Source: an uncultured Oscillospiraceae bacterium
Lineage (GTDB): Bacteria > Bacillota > Clostridia > Oscillospirales > Ruminococcaceae
Direction: 5' to 3'
NCBI GenBank assembly: GCA_934464775.1
Contig: CAKSKG010000012.1
Coordinates: 1-64,000 of the forward strand
Length of the DNA: 64,000 nucleotides
Shown: piece by piece, positions 7,648 to 15,161 of the stretch
How positions within the stretch are numbered: the first letter of the stretch is position 1
How the letters are laid out: every line of letters starts with the position of its first letter
Position numbers and translations under genes: made by a program
Notes under the pieces: generated by a model
Told to the model about the DNA's origin: nothing
What the model saw: only the letters and a program-made list of their open reading frames with translations
Databases searched by the model: none

Positions 7648-8263
7648 CGGATTCTATTATTTTATGTTCAAGGGTTCAATGAAAAAAGTCCTGACCGAAA
7701 AATACGGCGGAGAATACGCTTCGGAAATAATGAAAAAAAGCGGAAAGGTCTATCGTGAGCTTGTGGACAAAGCAGACGATATCGGCGACGATAATCCCAT
7801 GGCATACAATGAGCTGTTCGCACTGACATTTGTCGCTCCGTATATTGCAAGCGAAAAGAAAATCCCGCCCGAAACGGTTCAGGAAATGATGAGACGCTCA
7901 CTTTACCATATCAAATGGTATTTCGGCAAAACCGATCTTAACACGGCAAAAGGAAAAGCCGAGAACAAAAAGAACATCGTAAAGTACGCAAAATGGTATA
8001 CATCGGAAAAGGAAAAGCAGTATCCCACTTCCTTTAAAGTTGACTTTGTGGGTCAGCCCTATGAGGGTGCCTGCTATTACCGTATCACACGCTGTCCAAT
8101 ATGCGCCTATGCGGAAAAGCTTGGTGTAAAGGAGCTTATGCCGCTGTTCTGCGAGCTGGACGAGGTCATGATAACACTCCAGCACGGCGTACTTCACCGC
8201 AAAAACACCATTGCTTCGGGCGGAGAATACTGCGATTATTTTATTACGGGAAACAAGGAATGA
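7637..8263 (+). CDS. L-2-amino-thiazoline-4-carboxylate hydrolase-like protein
   Basis: A 208-residue cytosolic protein of the family named for L-2-amino-thiazoline-4-carboxylic acid hydrolase. The family features visible are CPICAYAEKLGVKELMP, LCxLDE-like FCELDEVM and a terminal TIASGGEYCDYFI. Family members of this length occur widely in Clostridia beside regulators, and most have no proven substrate. Three conserved Cys (two in CPIC, one in CDY) might bind metal or act in catalysis; this is inference. It overlaps the tetR gene by 11 bases. Confidence 0.65.
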   Translation: MKYNGFYYFMFKGSMKKVLTEKYGGEYASEIMKKSGKVYRELVDKADDIGDDNPMAYNELFALTFVAPYIASEKKIPPETVQEMMRRSLYHIKWYFGKTDLNTAKGKAENKKNIVKYAKWYTSEKEKQYPTSFKVDFVGQPYEGACYYRITRCPICAYAEKLGVKELMPLFCELDEVMITLQHGVLHRKNTIASGGEYCDYFITGNKE

Positions 8264-8444
8264 TATATTGGCTTTGCCTGCCATGCTCTCCTTTGAAAAT
8301 TCATCTTGTAATTTGCCGAACGGTATGATATAATTATCAAAAAATATATGATTATTTACGTACGATCTGAAAAAGCATACTATAATTATTGAATTATTGA
8401 TAAAGAGAACTTTTAGTGCTCAATACCAGAGAGGAGGATTTTAT

Positions 8445-8867
8445 ATGTCATGAAGATTTATCATCAAAAAAATGTGGTCAGATAACTTTTGCGAACGATA
8501 TGCCTTAGTAAAATGGATCGAAGGAAAAATTGATATTGGAGTATATTTTTTGACCAATAACAATGATTTAAGTGTCGGTGATGTTATAAATGGCGAATTG
8601 ATTATTGATTGTGCCGAAATAACAGTACCTATGCATCTTAATGAGAATATAGAAATGTCAATTGACTTTGATTCAATCCATGACACCCTTGTCAAAGCAA
8701 ATGTTCTTATTAACAGTATTATAGACAGACACACTTTGTACGGTTTTATAAATTCATCTTTTTCCGATATAAAAATATCAATGATCGATGAAATCCCGAG
8801 CGGCAAATTATTATGCGGAGATAAGATCAATGTAAAGGGCTTATTAACTTTAGAACTAAATGAGTAG
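8445..8867 (+). pseudogene. Unknown small protein with early stop codon
   Basis: A strong GAGGAGG site precedes ATG at 8445, but the third codon is TGA. The same frame then continues open for 138 codons, with the next ATG at 8472 giving a 131-residue product without its own ribosome site. The product is acidic and beta-rich (SVGDVINGELIIDCAEITVP), has no recognised domain and no signal peptide. Either a nonsense mutation has silenced the gene or translation restarts at 8472. It is more AT-rich than its neighbours, so it may have been acquired. Confidence 0.5.
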
Positions 8868-8906
8868 CCAATATGGCTGCCTTGTATAATTATCCCAAAA
8901 ACCAAA

Positions 8907-8935
8907 AACAGCACAGTCGGCGTGACTGTGCTGTT
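8907..8935. terminator. Bidirectional terminator between convergent genes
   Basis: A 12-bp stem AACAGCACAGTC / GACTGTGCTGTT with a 5-base loop, flanked by A on the left and T on the right. It serves the + gene ending at 8867 and the - gene ending at 8941. Confidence 0.85.
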
Positions 8936-8940
8936 TCTCT

Positions 8941-9393
8941 TTATATACAGTAGGAGTAATCCTCCACCTGATTTTCATTTTTTCTGCGGTATTCATCGGC
9001 AATATCTTCAAGAGTTACACTTTCGGAAAAGCTTCGGAGATAGCTTGTCATCTTATTCCACAGACATGACTGGAGCGTGTCTGTAATAACGCTGTTTTCG
9101 GGAGTTGAATCAAAATATACATCGCCCAGCACCGTTACATCAAGTGCATTTATTATCTGCTTAAAGGTTATCTTTTCCGCAGGACCCGAAATTATATATC
9201 CGCCTCTGGAGCCTTTCAGGCCACGGATAAGGTCCGCCTGCCTGAGCGCCGTCAGCACCTGTTCAAGATATTTTCCCGAAATGCTGTGCCTGCCCGAAAT
9301 GCTGCTTACCGTAACAGCTTCGCCGTTTTCCGAATGAACGGCAATATCTATCATTGCAATGATACCGTATTCGACCTTTGTGGAAATTTTCAT
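8941..9393 (-). CDS. Rrf2-family regulator, CymR-like
   Basis: A 150-residue winged-helix protein of the Rrf2 family (MKISTKVEYGIIAMIDIAVH at the N-terminus; GKYLEQVLTALRQADLIRG and GSRGGY in the DNA-binding domain). It lacks the three-Cys cluster of iron-sulfur IscR/NsrR proteins, which fits CymR, the cysteine-metabolism repressor whose sensing partner in Bacillus is CysK. It is divergent from cysK, which supports this. The start at 9393 has AGGA 8 bases before it; the ATG two codons upstream is too close to that site. Confidence 0.75.
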   Translation of the reverse strand: MKISTKVEYGIIAMIDIAVHSENGEAVTVSSISGRHSISGKYLEQVLTALRQADLIRGLKGSRGGYIISGPAEKITFKQIINALDVTVLGDVYFDSTPENSVITDTLQSCLWNKMTSYLRSFSESVTLEDIADEYRRKNENQVEDYSYCI

Positions 9394-9443
9394 GTGCATC
9401 GTCCTTTCTGTAAATTTTCACATACAAAACATATCATAATGGT

Positions 9444-9472
9444 AGTATATCATGCGTACCGACAAAAATCAA
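9444..9472 (-). promoter_or_regulatory. Promoter of the Rrf2-family gene
   Basis: -35 TTGATT (9467-9472), a 17-base spacer and -10 TATACT (9444-9449), read on the minus strand. The -10 region reads ATACTACCAT on the minus strand, close to ATACTACTAT at the same place in the cysK promoter. Confidence 0.6.
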
Positions 9473-9688
9473 GGGTTTGACCGCATTATTATTTATTTTC
9501 TATTAATCATATAAAATTAGGGGGATATCCGCTGTATATTTTGCATATAAAATATATATGTATAGTAAGAAACAGCATATTCCGATACACACCAACCGCA
9601 TAAAAAACACTCTCCCGTCAAACCAAATAAGAGAATATAGTATTATATTGTATAAAGTGCCGAAAATGGATAAATCCATATAAAACAG

Positions 9689-9717
9689 TTGACAAACGCT
9701 TACCATAGTAGTATTAT
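9689..9717 (+). promoter_or_regulatory. cysK promoter with possible Rrf2 operator
   Basis: -35 TTGACA (9689-9694), a 17-base spacer and -10 TATTAT (9712-9717). The spacer and -10 contain ATAGTAGTAT, nearly the complement of the sequence in the divergent promoter, so both may bind the same regulator. The stretch 9480-9688 between the two promoters is AT-rich and holds no other recognisable feature. Confidence 0.75.
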
Positions 9718-9770
9718 GTAATTACAGTAATCATATCAATAAAGTATGTTATGTAAAGGATGACGGAAAA

Positions 9771-9824
9771 GTGAACGCAAATGCGAATAATTTCCGTTCA
9801 TGCGGAGGAATATCACGCTGTTGA
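9771..9824 (+). other. Possible Cys-ending leader peptide of cysK
   Basis: A GTG-started 17-codon frame lies in the cysK 5' untranslated region and encodes VNANANNFRSCGGISRC, with a Cys codon immediately before the stop. An AAAGGA site is 10 bases upstream. Cysteine-containing leader peptides before cysteine genes are known in other bacteria. No attenuator hairpin is evident here, so this is speculative. Confidence 0.25.
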
Positions 9825-9888
9825 CCTGATCTTATATGGTTTATTTTCAGGGAAACAATATTAATGAATATAATCGGAGGAATTTATT

Positions 9889-10821
9889 ATGTCAAAGATC
9901 TATAAGGGCACAAGCGAGCTTATCGGAAACACACCGCTGGTAGAAGCAGTAAATATCGAGAAGAACGAAAATCTTGAAGCAACGGTTCTTGTCAAGCTGG
10001 AATACCTTAATCCCGCAGGAAGCGTTAAGGACAGAGTAGGCAAGGCAATGCTTGACGATGCCGAGGAAAAGGGGCTTATCAAGGAAGGCTCCGTTATCAT
10101 TGAGCCTACATCTGGCAACACAGGCATCGGTCTTGCGGCTATCGCTGCTTCCAGAGGATACAGAGTTATCCTTACAATGCCCGAAACAATGAGCATCGAG
10201 CGCAGAAATATCCTTAAAGCCTACGGCGCAGAGATCGTGCTTACAGAGGGCGCAAAGGGTATGTCCGGCGCTATCGCAAAGGCTGACGAGCTTGCCAAGG
10301 AGATCCCCAACAGCTTTATCCCCGGTCAGTTCGTAAACCCCGCAAACCCCGCTATCCACAGAACAACAACAGGCCCCGAGATCTGGAATGATACCGACGG
10401 CAAGGTAGATTACTTTATCGCAGGCGTTGGCACAGGAGGAACTGTTACAGGCGTAGGCGAGTTCCTCAAGTCCAAGAACCCCGACGTTAAGATCATCGCT
10501 GTTGAGCCTTCCGACTCTCCCGTACTTTCACAGGGTCACGGCGGCCCTCACAAGATTCAGGGTATCGGCGCAGGCTTTGTTCCCGAAACACTGAACACAA
10601 AGATCTATGACGAGGTATTCCCCGTTGAGGGCGATGACGCATTTGCGGCAGCAAAGCTCTTTGCAAAGAAGGAAGGCGTGCTGGTAGGCATTTCATCGGG
10701 TGCGGCTCTTCATGCGGCTATCGAGATCGCAAAGCGCCCCGAAGCAAAGGGCAAGACTATCGTTGCACTTCTCCCCGACAGCGGCGACAGATATTATTCC
10801 ACTCCCCTCTTTACAGAATAA
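9889..10821 (+). CDS. cysK: O-acetylserine sulfhydrylase (cysteine synthase)
   Basis: A 310-residue PLP enzyme that makes L-cysteine from O-acetylserine and sulfide in the cytosol. The PLP lysine is K47 in NPAGSVKDR; the substrate loop is EPTSGNTGIG (~72-81); the phosphate-binding loop is GVGTGGTVTG near 180; the C-terminus has PDSGDRYYST. Length matches the family. The start follows CGGAGGAA by 7 bases. It is divergent from a CymR-like regulator; in Bacillus CysK is also the signal partner of CymR, so the pair may form one regulatory unit. A 165-base leader precedes the start. Confidence 0.95.
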   Translation: MSKIYKGTSELIGNTPLVEAVNIEKNENLEATVLVKLEYLNPAGSVKDRVGKAMLDDAEEKGLIKEGSVIIEPTSGNTGIGLAAIAASRGYRVILTMPETMSIERRNILKAYGAEIVLTEGAKGMSGAIAKADELAKEIPNSFIPGQFVNPANPAIHRTTTGPEIWNDTDGKVDYFIAGVGTGGTVTGVGEFLKSKNPDVKIIAVEPSDSPVLSQGHGGPHKIQGIGAGFVPETLNTKIYDEVFPVEGDDAFAAAKLFAKKEGVLVGISSGAALHAAIEIAKRPEAKGKTIVALLPDSGDRYYSTPLFTE

Positions 10822-10843
10822 ATTGTAAAATTATTGTTATCGG

Positions 10844-10872
10844 TTGCATTGCAGAGCAATTTGTGTTATAAT
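10844..10872 (+). promoter_or_regulatory. Promoter of the DUF1858 gene
   Basis: -35 TTGCAT (10844-10849), a 17-base spacer and -10 TATAAT (10867-10872). Confidence 0.75.
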
Positions 10873-10925
10873 ATGTTTATCAAATGAAAATGACCGATGC
10901 TATCGGTTCGGAAAGGAAAATAAAA

Positions 10926-11129
10926 ATGGTAGTTACAGAAAACACTCTTATCGGTGATATCCTCGACGCTGACAGCGATACAGCTCCTTACTTCCTTGAT
11001 ATGGGAATGCATTGTCTCGGCTGCCCCGCTTCCAGAGGCGAGTCCATTGCAGATGCCTGCATGGTTCACGGCACAGACGTTAATCAGCTGGTAGAGGCTC
11101 TCAATCAGCACTTTGCTTCCAAGAAGTAA
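10926..11129 (+). CDS. DUF1858 redox-disulfide protein
   Basis: A 67-residue protein of the DUF1858 family, described as hybrid-cluster-protein-associated redox disulfide domain. The key motif is MGMHCLGCPASRGESI, with two Cys three apart. The likely role is as a small redox or metal-handling helper, but the partner is unknown and no hybrid cluster protein gene is nearby. The start at 10926 has AAAGGA 8 bases upstream; the in-frame ATG at 10884 has no ribosome site. It sits after cysK with its own promoter and a terminator at 11161. Confidence 0.8.
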   Translation: MVVTENTLIGDILDADSDTAPYFLDMGMHCLGCPASRGESIADACMVHGTDVNQLVEALNQHFASKK

Positions 11130-11160
11130 TTGAAAGCGGACGGCTTATTATAATCAGCTT

Positions 11161-11193
11161 CACTCCGAAGCCTTCGGGTTTCGGAGTGTTTTT
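11161..11193 (+). terminator. Terminator after DUF1858 gene
   Basis: Stem CACTCCGAA / TTTCGGAGTG with a loop of about nine bases, followed by TTTTT. Confidence 0.85.
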
Positions 11194-11211
11194 GATATAC
11201 GGAGGGATATT

Positions 11212-11895
11212 ATGTTGGACAGTCGGCTGGCACTATGCGCCGAAACGGTCACGGGAGATTTTGTCTGCGATATCGGAACAGACCATGCATATCTCCCCTG
11301 CGAGCTTGTCGCATCGGGAAAATGCAGAGGCGGAATAGGTGCCGATGTTAATTCAAAGCCGCTGGAATTTGCGGCTGCCACAGTTGAAAAATACGGTCTT
11401 TCGGACAAAATAAGGCTTGTCCTTTCGGACGGTCTTGCCGATGTGGATACCTCGGAAGTGACCGATATCGTCATTGCGGGAATGGGCGGCGAGCTTATCA
11501 GCCGTATCCTTTCGGACGGTCTGCGGCTGAATAAATTCGGCAGTGATACGGGACTTATACTCCAGCCTATGACCCGTGCTGCGGAGCTTCGCAGATATTT
11601 ATGTGCGGAGGGCTATGAGATCGTATCGGAAAAAGCGGCTGTTGACGGGCGCTTTACATATTCCGTGATACGTGCAATCCACAGCGGAAAATGCTCCGAA
11701 TGCGATGATGTCCGTGCGGAGCTGGGCGCACTTGATATGTCGCTGCCCGAAAGCAAAAAATATGCTGCCGCACAGTCGGAACGCCTGAAAAAGATAGCCG
11801 AGGGCTTGTCAAAGTCGGGCAAGACCAAAGAAGCGGAAAAATACAGCAGCCTTGCGAAGCGCATATGCACGGCTGCCGAAATACGAATGGAATGA
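11212..11895 (+). CDS. trmK: tRNA (adenine-22 N1)-methyltransferase
   Basis: A 227-residue SAM-dependent methyltransferase that modifies A22 in tRNA of Gram-positive bacteria. Motif I is CDIGTDHAYLPCEL (residues ~20-33), and the catalytic-pocket motif is DIVIAGMGGELI near 85. The C-terminal ~70 residues form the coiled-coil tail typical of TrmK. The start has GGAGG 8 bases before it. Only 6 bases separate it from the Nif3-family gene, the same pairing seen in many Firmicutes (trmK-yqfO). Confidence 0.92.
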   Translation: MLDSRLALCAETVTGDFVCDIGTDHAYLPCELVASGKCRGGIGADVNSKPLEFAAATVEKYGLSDKIRLVLSDGLADVDTSEVTDIVIAGMGGELISRILSDGLRLNKFGSDTGLILQPMTRAAELRRYLCAEGYEIVSEKAAVDGRFTYSVIRAIHSGKCSECDDVRAELGALDMSLPESKKYAAAQSERLKKIAEGLSKSGKTKEAEKYSSLAKRICTAAEIRME

Positions 11896-11901
11896 TTTTT
11901 T

Positions 11902-12696
11902 ATGACAACAGTCGGAGATATCTATGATTTTCTCAATGAGATAATGCCCTTTTCCGTGCAGGAAAGCTGGGACAACAGCGGATTTCTCGCAGGTGATGCG
12001 GCACAGCCCGTAACGTCCGTGCTGACCTGCCTTGACATAACCTCAAAAACTGTCGATGAAGCCGAAAAACTGGGCGCACAGCTTATCGTGAGCCACCACC
12101 CCGTTATATTTCAGCCCATAAGATCGGTGACTGCCGATTCCGTGGTATATAAGCTGGTGCGGAAAAACATATCGGCGATATGCTGCCATACAAATGCGGA
12201 CATTGCTCCGTGCGGAACAAACGGCATCGCATATGAAATGATGAAAGACAGCCTTTCACTGGGAGAACGCTCCCCTCTCGAAATGCTTCCGAACGGAAAC
12301 GGCATCGGCTGGATATGCGGCTGTGAGCCTGTTCATGCTTCGGAGCTTGCGGCTAAGCTTGAAGATATTTTCGGCTGCCCCGTGAGATATTCCCGCACCG
12401 ACAAGCTTATCAAAAAACTTGGCTTTTGCAGCGGTTCGGGCGGTTCCATGCTTGAGGAGGCTGTCTCCGCAGGCTGTGACGCACTGATAACGGGCGATGT
12501 AAAGCATGACAGATTCGTTGAAGCGGACAACATCGGCACCGCACTTTTTGACTGCACGCATTATGCAACGGAGGTTCCCTTTGCGTCGGCTGCGGCAGGA
12601 TATATTTCCGAAAGATTCCCCGATATCGCCGCCTACGTTTCCGAAAGCGGTGCGGATTATATCGCTTTTTCCGACGCAGACCGTCAAAATACATAA
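11902..12696 (+). CDS. Nif3-like dinuclear metal-centre protein
   Basis: A 264-residue member of the Nif3/YqfO family, which forms hexameric rings with two metal ions per subunit. Metal ligands are visible as SHHPVIF (~62-68), CHTNADIAPCGTN and the C-terminal DCTHYATE (~212-220). Family members without the PII-like insert of Bacillus YqfO have about this length. A GTP cyclohydrolase-like role has been proposed for the family but is not settled. It is cotranscribed with trmK. Confidence 0.88.
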   Translation: MTTVGDIYDFLNEIMPFSVQESWDNSGFLAGDAAQPVTSVLTCLDITSKTVDEAEKLGAQLIVSHHPVIFQPIRSVTADSVVYKLVRKNISAICCHTNADIAPCGTNGIAYEMMKDSLSLGERSPLEMLPNGNGIGWICGCEPVHASELAAKLEDIFGCPVRYSRTDKLIKKLGFCSGSGGSMLEEAVSAGCDALITGDVKHDRFVEADNIGTALFDCTHYATEVPFASAAAGYISERFPDIAAYVSESGADYIAFSDADRQNT

Positions 12697-12736
12697 TTGT
12701 ATGGGAAAAACGTGTAAAAAATCGGTAAAAACGCAT

Positions 12737-12765
12737 TTGAAAAAAGCGTACCTTTATGCTATAAT
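12737..12765 (+). promoter_or_regulatory. nadB promoter
   Basis: -35 TTGAAA (12737-12742), a 17-base spacer and -10 TATAAT (12760-12765). Confidence 0.75.
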
Positions 12766-12812
12766 GTAATAAGTATAATATTTTGCCGAAAGGCACAAAA
12801 AGGAAGAAAAAA

Positions 12813-14261
12813 ATGAACGTTAATTATGATGTTATAATTGTCGGAACAGGAGTGGGCGGACTTTACACAGCCCTTAATCTCCCCGACGATCTGAATATTC
12901 TTATGATAACAAAGCGTGAGCTTATCCTCTGCAACAGTGCGCTGGCGCAGGGCGGCGTTGCGGCTGTCTACAAGCCTGTGGACGACAACACCCAGCTCCA
13001 CACAAACGATACTCTTATCGCAGGCGGCTTCAAGAACAACCCCGATTCCGTAAATCTGCTGGTAACAAAGGCTGCCGACGAGATCCAGCATCTGCTTGAT
13101 CTTGACGTTGACTTTGACCGCAATCCCGACGGAACTCTTGACCGTACTCTTGAGGGCGGTCACTGCCGCCGCAGGATCTTCCATCACAAGGACAATACAG
13201 GCTTTGAGATAACCTCCAAGCTTCAGGCTGCCGTTGCAAAGAAGCCCAACATCACAGTCCTTGAAAACACTCAGCTCTGCAAGATCAAAAAAACCGATGC
13301 AGGCTTTGCTGTCGATCTGCTGACAGGCGATGAGCATACTACATATCACGGACGTTTCCTTGTTCTGGCAACAGGCGGCATCGGACGCATCTATGATTAT
13401 ACCACAAACTCCGCTATCGCAACAGGCGACGGCATTGCTCTCGCATATGAGATCGGCGCACAGATCAAGAATCTGTCCTATATCCAGTTCCACCCCACAG
13501 CCTTTGCCGACCATGAGAAGAGAGAATGCTTCCTTATCTCCGAGTCCGTAAGAGGAGAGGGCGCATATCTGCTGAACTGCAAGGGCGAGCGCTTTATGCA
13601 GGACTACGATGAAAGACTGGAGCTTGCGCCCAGAGACGTTGTTTCCCACGCTATCATCATGGAAGCACGCAAGCAGAACAGCAACGAATTCTATCTCGAT
13701 ATCACAGCACAGGATCCCGAGTTCATCAAGGGACGCTTCCCCATGATATACAGCAAGCTCATGGAGCATGGCATCGACATGACAAAGGACCGTATCCCGA
13801 TATATCCCTGCCACCATTATCTTATGGGCGGCATCAATGTCAACAGCTTCAGCGAGTCCACTGTAAAGGGACTTTACGCTGTCGGCGAATGCTCACACAC
13901 AGGCGTTCACGGAAACAACCGCCTTGCTTCAAACTCTCTGCTTGAAGCACTGGTATTCGGTCATCAGGCAGCCATCGACATTGCTTCCAAGATTGACAAG
14001 GCTTCTCCCCTCACCGATTATGAGTTCACACAGCCCGAGAACAGCGAGCATATCCCCGCAGGAATCCGCACAGAGGTGCGCCACATCATGCAGAATTCAT
14101 ATTTTGTTCTGCCCAATATGCAGGAGGCGGTAAAGGGCTTCCAGCGTGTTTCCGAGCTGAAGCATATGCTTGACACAGGAAATTACACGGTAGACCGTGA
14201 CTATATCGAGGCAAAGGCGATCACCACCTGCGCTTATCTTGTGCTTAAAGAGATCATCTGA
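12813..14261 (+). CDS. nadB: L-aspartate oxidase
   Basis: A 482-residue FAD enzyme of the succinate dehydrogenase/fumarate reductase flavoprotein type that oxidises L-aspartate to iminoaspartate, the first step of de novo NAD synthesis. The N-terminal FAD loop is VIIVGTGVGGLYTAL (~7-21). Substrate-site and FAD motifs follow: QGGVAAVY near 46, FHPTAF near 224, APRDVV near 273, and PCHHYLMGGINV near 337. The start at 12813 has AAGGA 8 bases upstream; the in-frame ATG at 12783 is not used in the family. It is monocistronic here: nadA and nadC are not adjacent. A terminator follows at 14277. Confidence 0.93.
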   Translation: MNVNYDVIIVGTGVGGLYTALNLPDDLNILMITKRELILCNSALAQGGVAAVYKPVDDNTQLHTNDTLIAGGFKNNPDSVNLLVTKAADEIQHLLDLDVDFDRNPDGTLDRTLEGGHCRRRIFHHKDNTGFEITSKLQAAVAKKPNITVLENTQLCKIKKTDAGFAVDLLTGDEHTTYHGRFLVLATGGIGRIYDYTTNSAIATGDGIALAYEIGAQIKNLSYIQFHPTAFADHEKRECFLISESVRGEGAYLLNCKGERFMQDYDERLELAPRDVVSHAIIMEARKQNSNEFYLDITAQDPEFIKGRFPMIYSKLMEHGIDMTKDRIPIYPCHHYLMGGINVNSFSESTVKGLYAVGECSHTGVHGNNRLASNSLLEALVFGHQAAIDIASKIDKASPLTDYEFTQPENSEHIPAGIRTEVRHIMQNSYFVLPNMQEAVKGFQRVSELKHMLDTGNYTVDRDYIEAKAITTCAYLVLKEII

Positions 14262-14276
14262 AACAACATACAATAA

Positions 14277-14310
14277 AAAGACTGCATTTCATTATGAAGT
14301 GCAGTCTTTT
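14277..14310. terminator. Bidirectional terminator
   Basis: Stem AAAAGACTGCA / TGCAGTCTTTT, near-perfect, placed between the convergent nadB and HAD genes and followed by T on the + strand. Confidence 0.88.
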
Positions 14311-14314
14311 TTTA

Positions 14315-14968
14315 TCATTCCAATAATTCACCGAAGCTTTTTACCGTCATATTGCATACGCTTTTAAGTCGGTCAAATTCAGCGGCATAATGGCTGTCGA
14401 AAACTCCCACCGTAAAAAATCCCGCTTTTGCGGCAGTTTCCGCAGCATGGAGAGAATCCTCAAAAACAGCCGTGTTTTCGGGCAGCGCACCGAGCCTTTC
14501 GGCGCATATGTAAAAAATATCGGGATTATCCTTGCCGCTGCCTACCTCATCGGAGGTCAGCAGAAATTCCGTGAAGCCGTCAAGCCCGTTGTTTTTCAGT
14601 GCCGACGCCGCCAGAGTTTTAAGATTTGAAGTTGCGGCACACATTGCGATCCCATTTTTTGCACACTGCTCCATGTACTCACGGACAAACGGCTTTGCAG
14701 CCACTTCATGGCAGTATTTATGCTCGATTATCTCATTTATCCTCGCCATTACCTTTTCCAGCGGCTCCTTAACTCCAAGTTCATCAATGAAAAACTGTGC
14801 AGCCGACACGAAATGCATGGTTTTCAGCTTTTCGGAAATGATCGGGTCATAGGGAATATTCTTCTCCGCAAGAAATATTTTATCGGAATCCGCCCACGCA
14901 TCAAGACTGTCCAGCAGAGTTCCGTCAAGATCAAATATTATTGCTGATATGTTTTTCGGAAGCTTCAT
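14315..14968 (-). CDS. HAD-family phosphatase
   Basis: A 217-residue haloacid-dehalogenase hydrolase of the beta-phosphoglucomutase/phosphoglycolate phosphatase class (helical cap). Motif I is FDLDGTLLDS (~12-21), with the nucleophile and acid Asp both present. Motif II is AATSN (~112), the motif III Lys is near 145, and motif IV is VFEDSLHA (~168). The substrate cannot be named from sequence. It stands alone, transcribed toward nadB. The start has AAAGGAG 7 bases before it. Confidence 0.85.
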   Translation of the reverse strand: MKLPKNISAIIFDLDGTLLDSLDAWADSDKIFLAEKNIPYDPIISEKLKTMHFVSAAQFFIDELGVKEPLEKVMARINEIIEHKYCHEVAAKPFVREYMEQCAKNGIAMCAATSNLKTLAASALKNNGLDGFTEFLLTSDEVGSGKDNPDIFYICAERLGALPENTAVFEDSLHAAETAAKAGFFTVGVFDSHYAAEFDRLKSVCNMTVKSFGELLE

Positions 14969-15052
14969 AAAATGCTCCTTTCACTTTTGTGTATAAATAA
15001 TATCATATATATGAGAAAATGTCAAGTTTTATGATAATTTGAACATTTTCCC

Positions 15053-15081
15053 TTGACATAAGAAGCAAAATGTTGTATAAT
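15053..15081 (+). promoter_or_regulatory. Promoter of the chemotaxis receptor gene
   Basis: -35 TTGACA (15053-15058), a 17-base spacer and -10 TATAAT (15076-15081). Confidence 0.8.
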
Positions 15082-15161
15082 TCTGTTAATGTAAAGGGTG
15101 AGGTCTGCCTTTTTTGGCAGAAATAAAACGGCTCCAAGCCGTGAAAAAAGGGTGTGCTAAA

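Noticed and set aside
8445..8453. TGA as selenocysteine codon
   Set aside because: Placed at codon 3 with no selenocysteine insertion element evident and no selenoprotein likeness; a nonsense mutation is simpler.
9503..9706. A 67-codon hydrophobic minus-strand frame upstream of cysK
   Set aside because: AT-rich intergenic DNA; the frame has no ribosome site and lies over the cysK promoter.
12759..13817. A 352-codon minus-strand frame
   Set aside because: It is the antisense shadow of nadB; no ribosome site and no family likeness.
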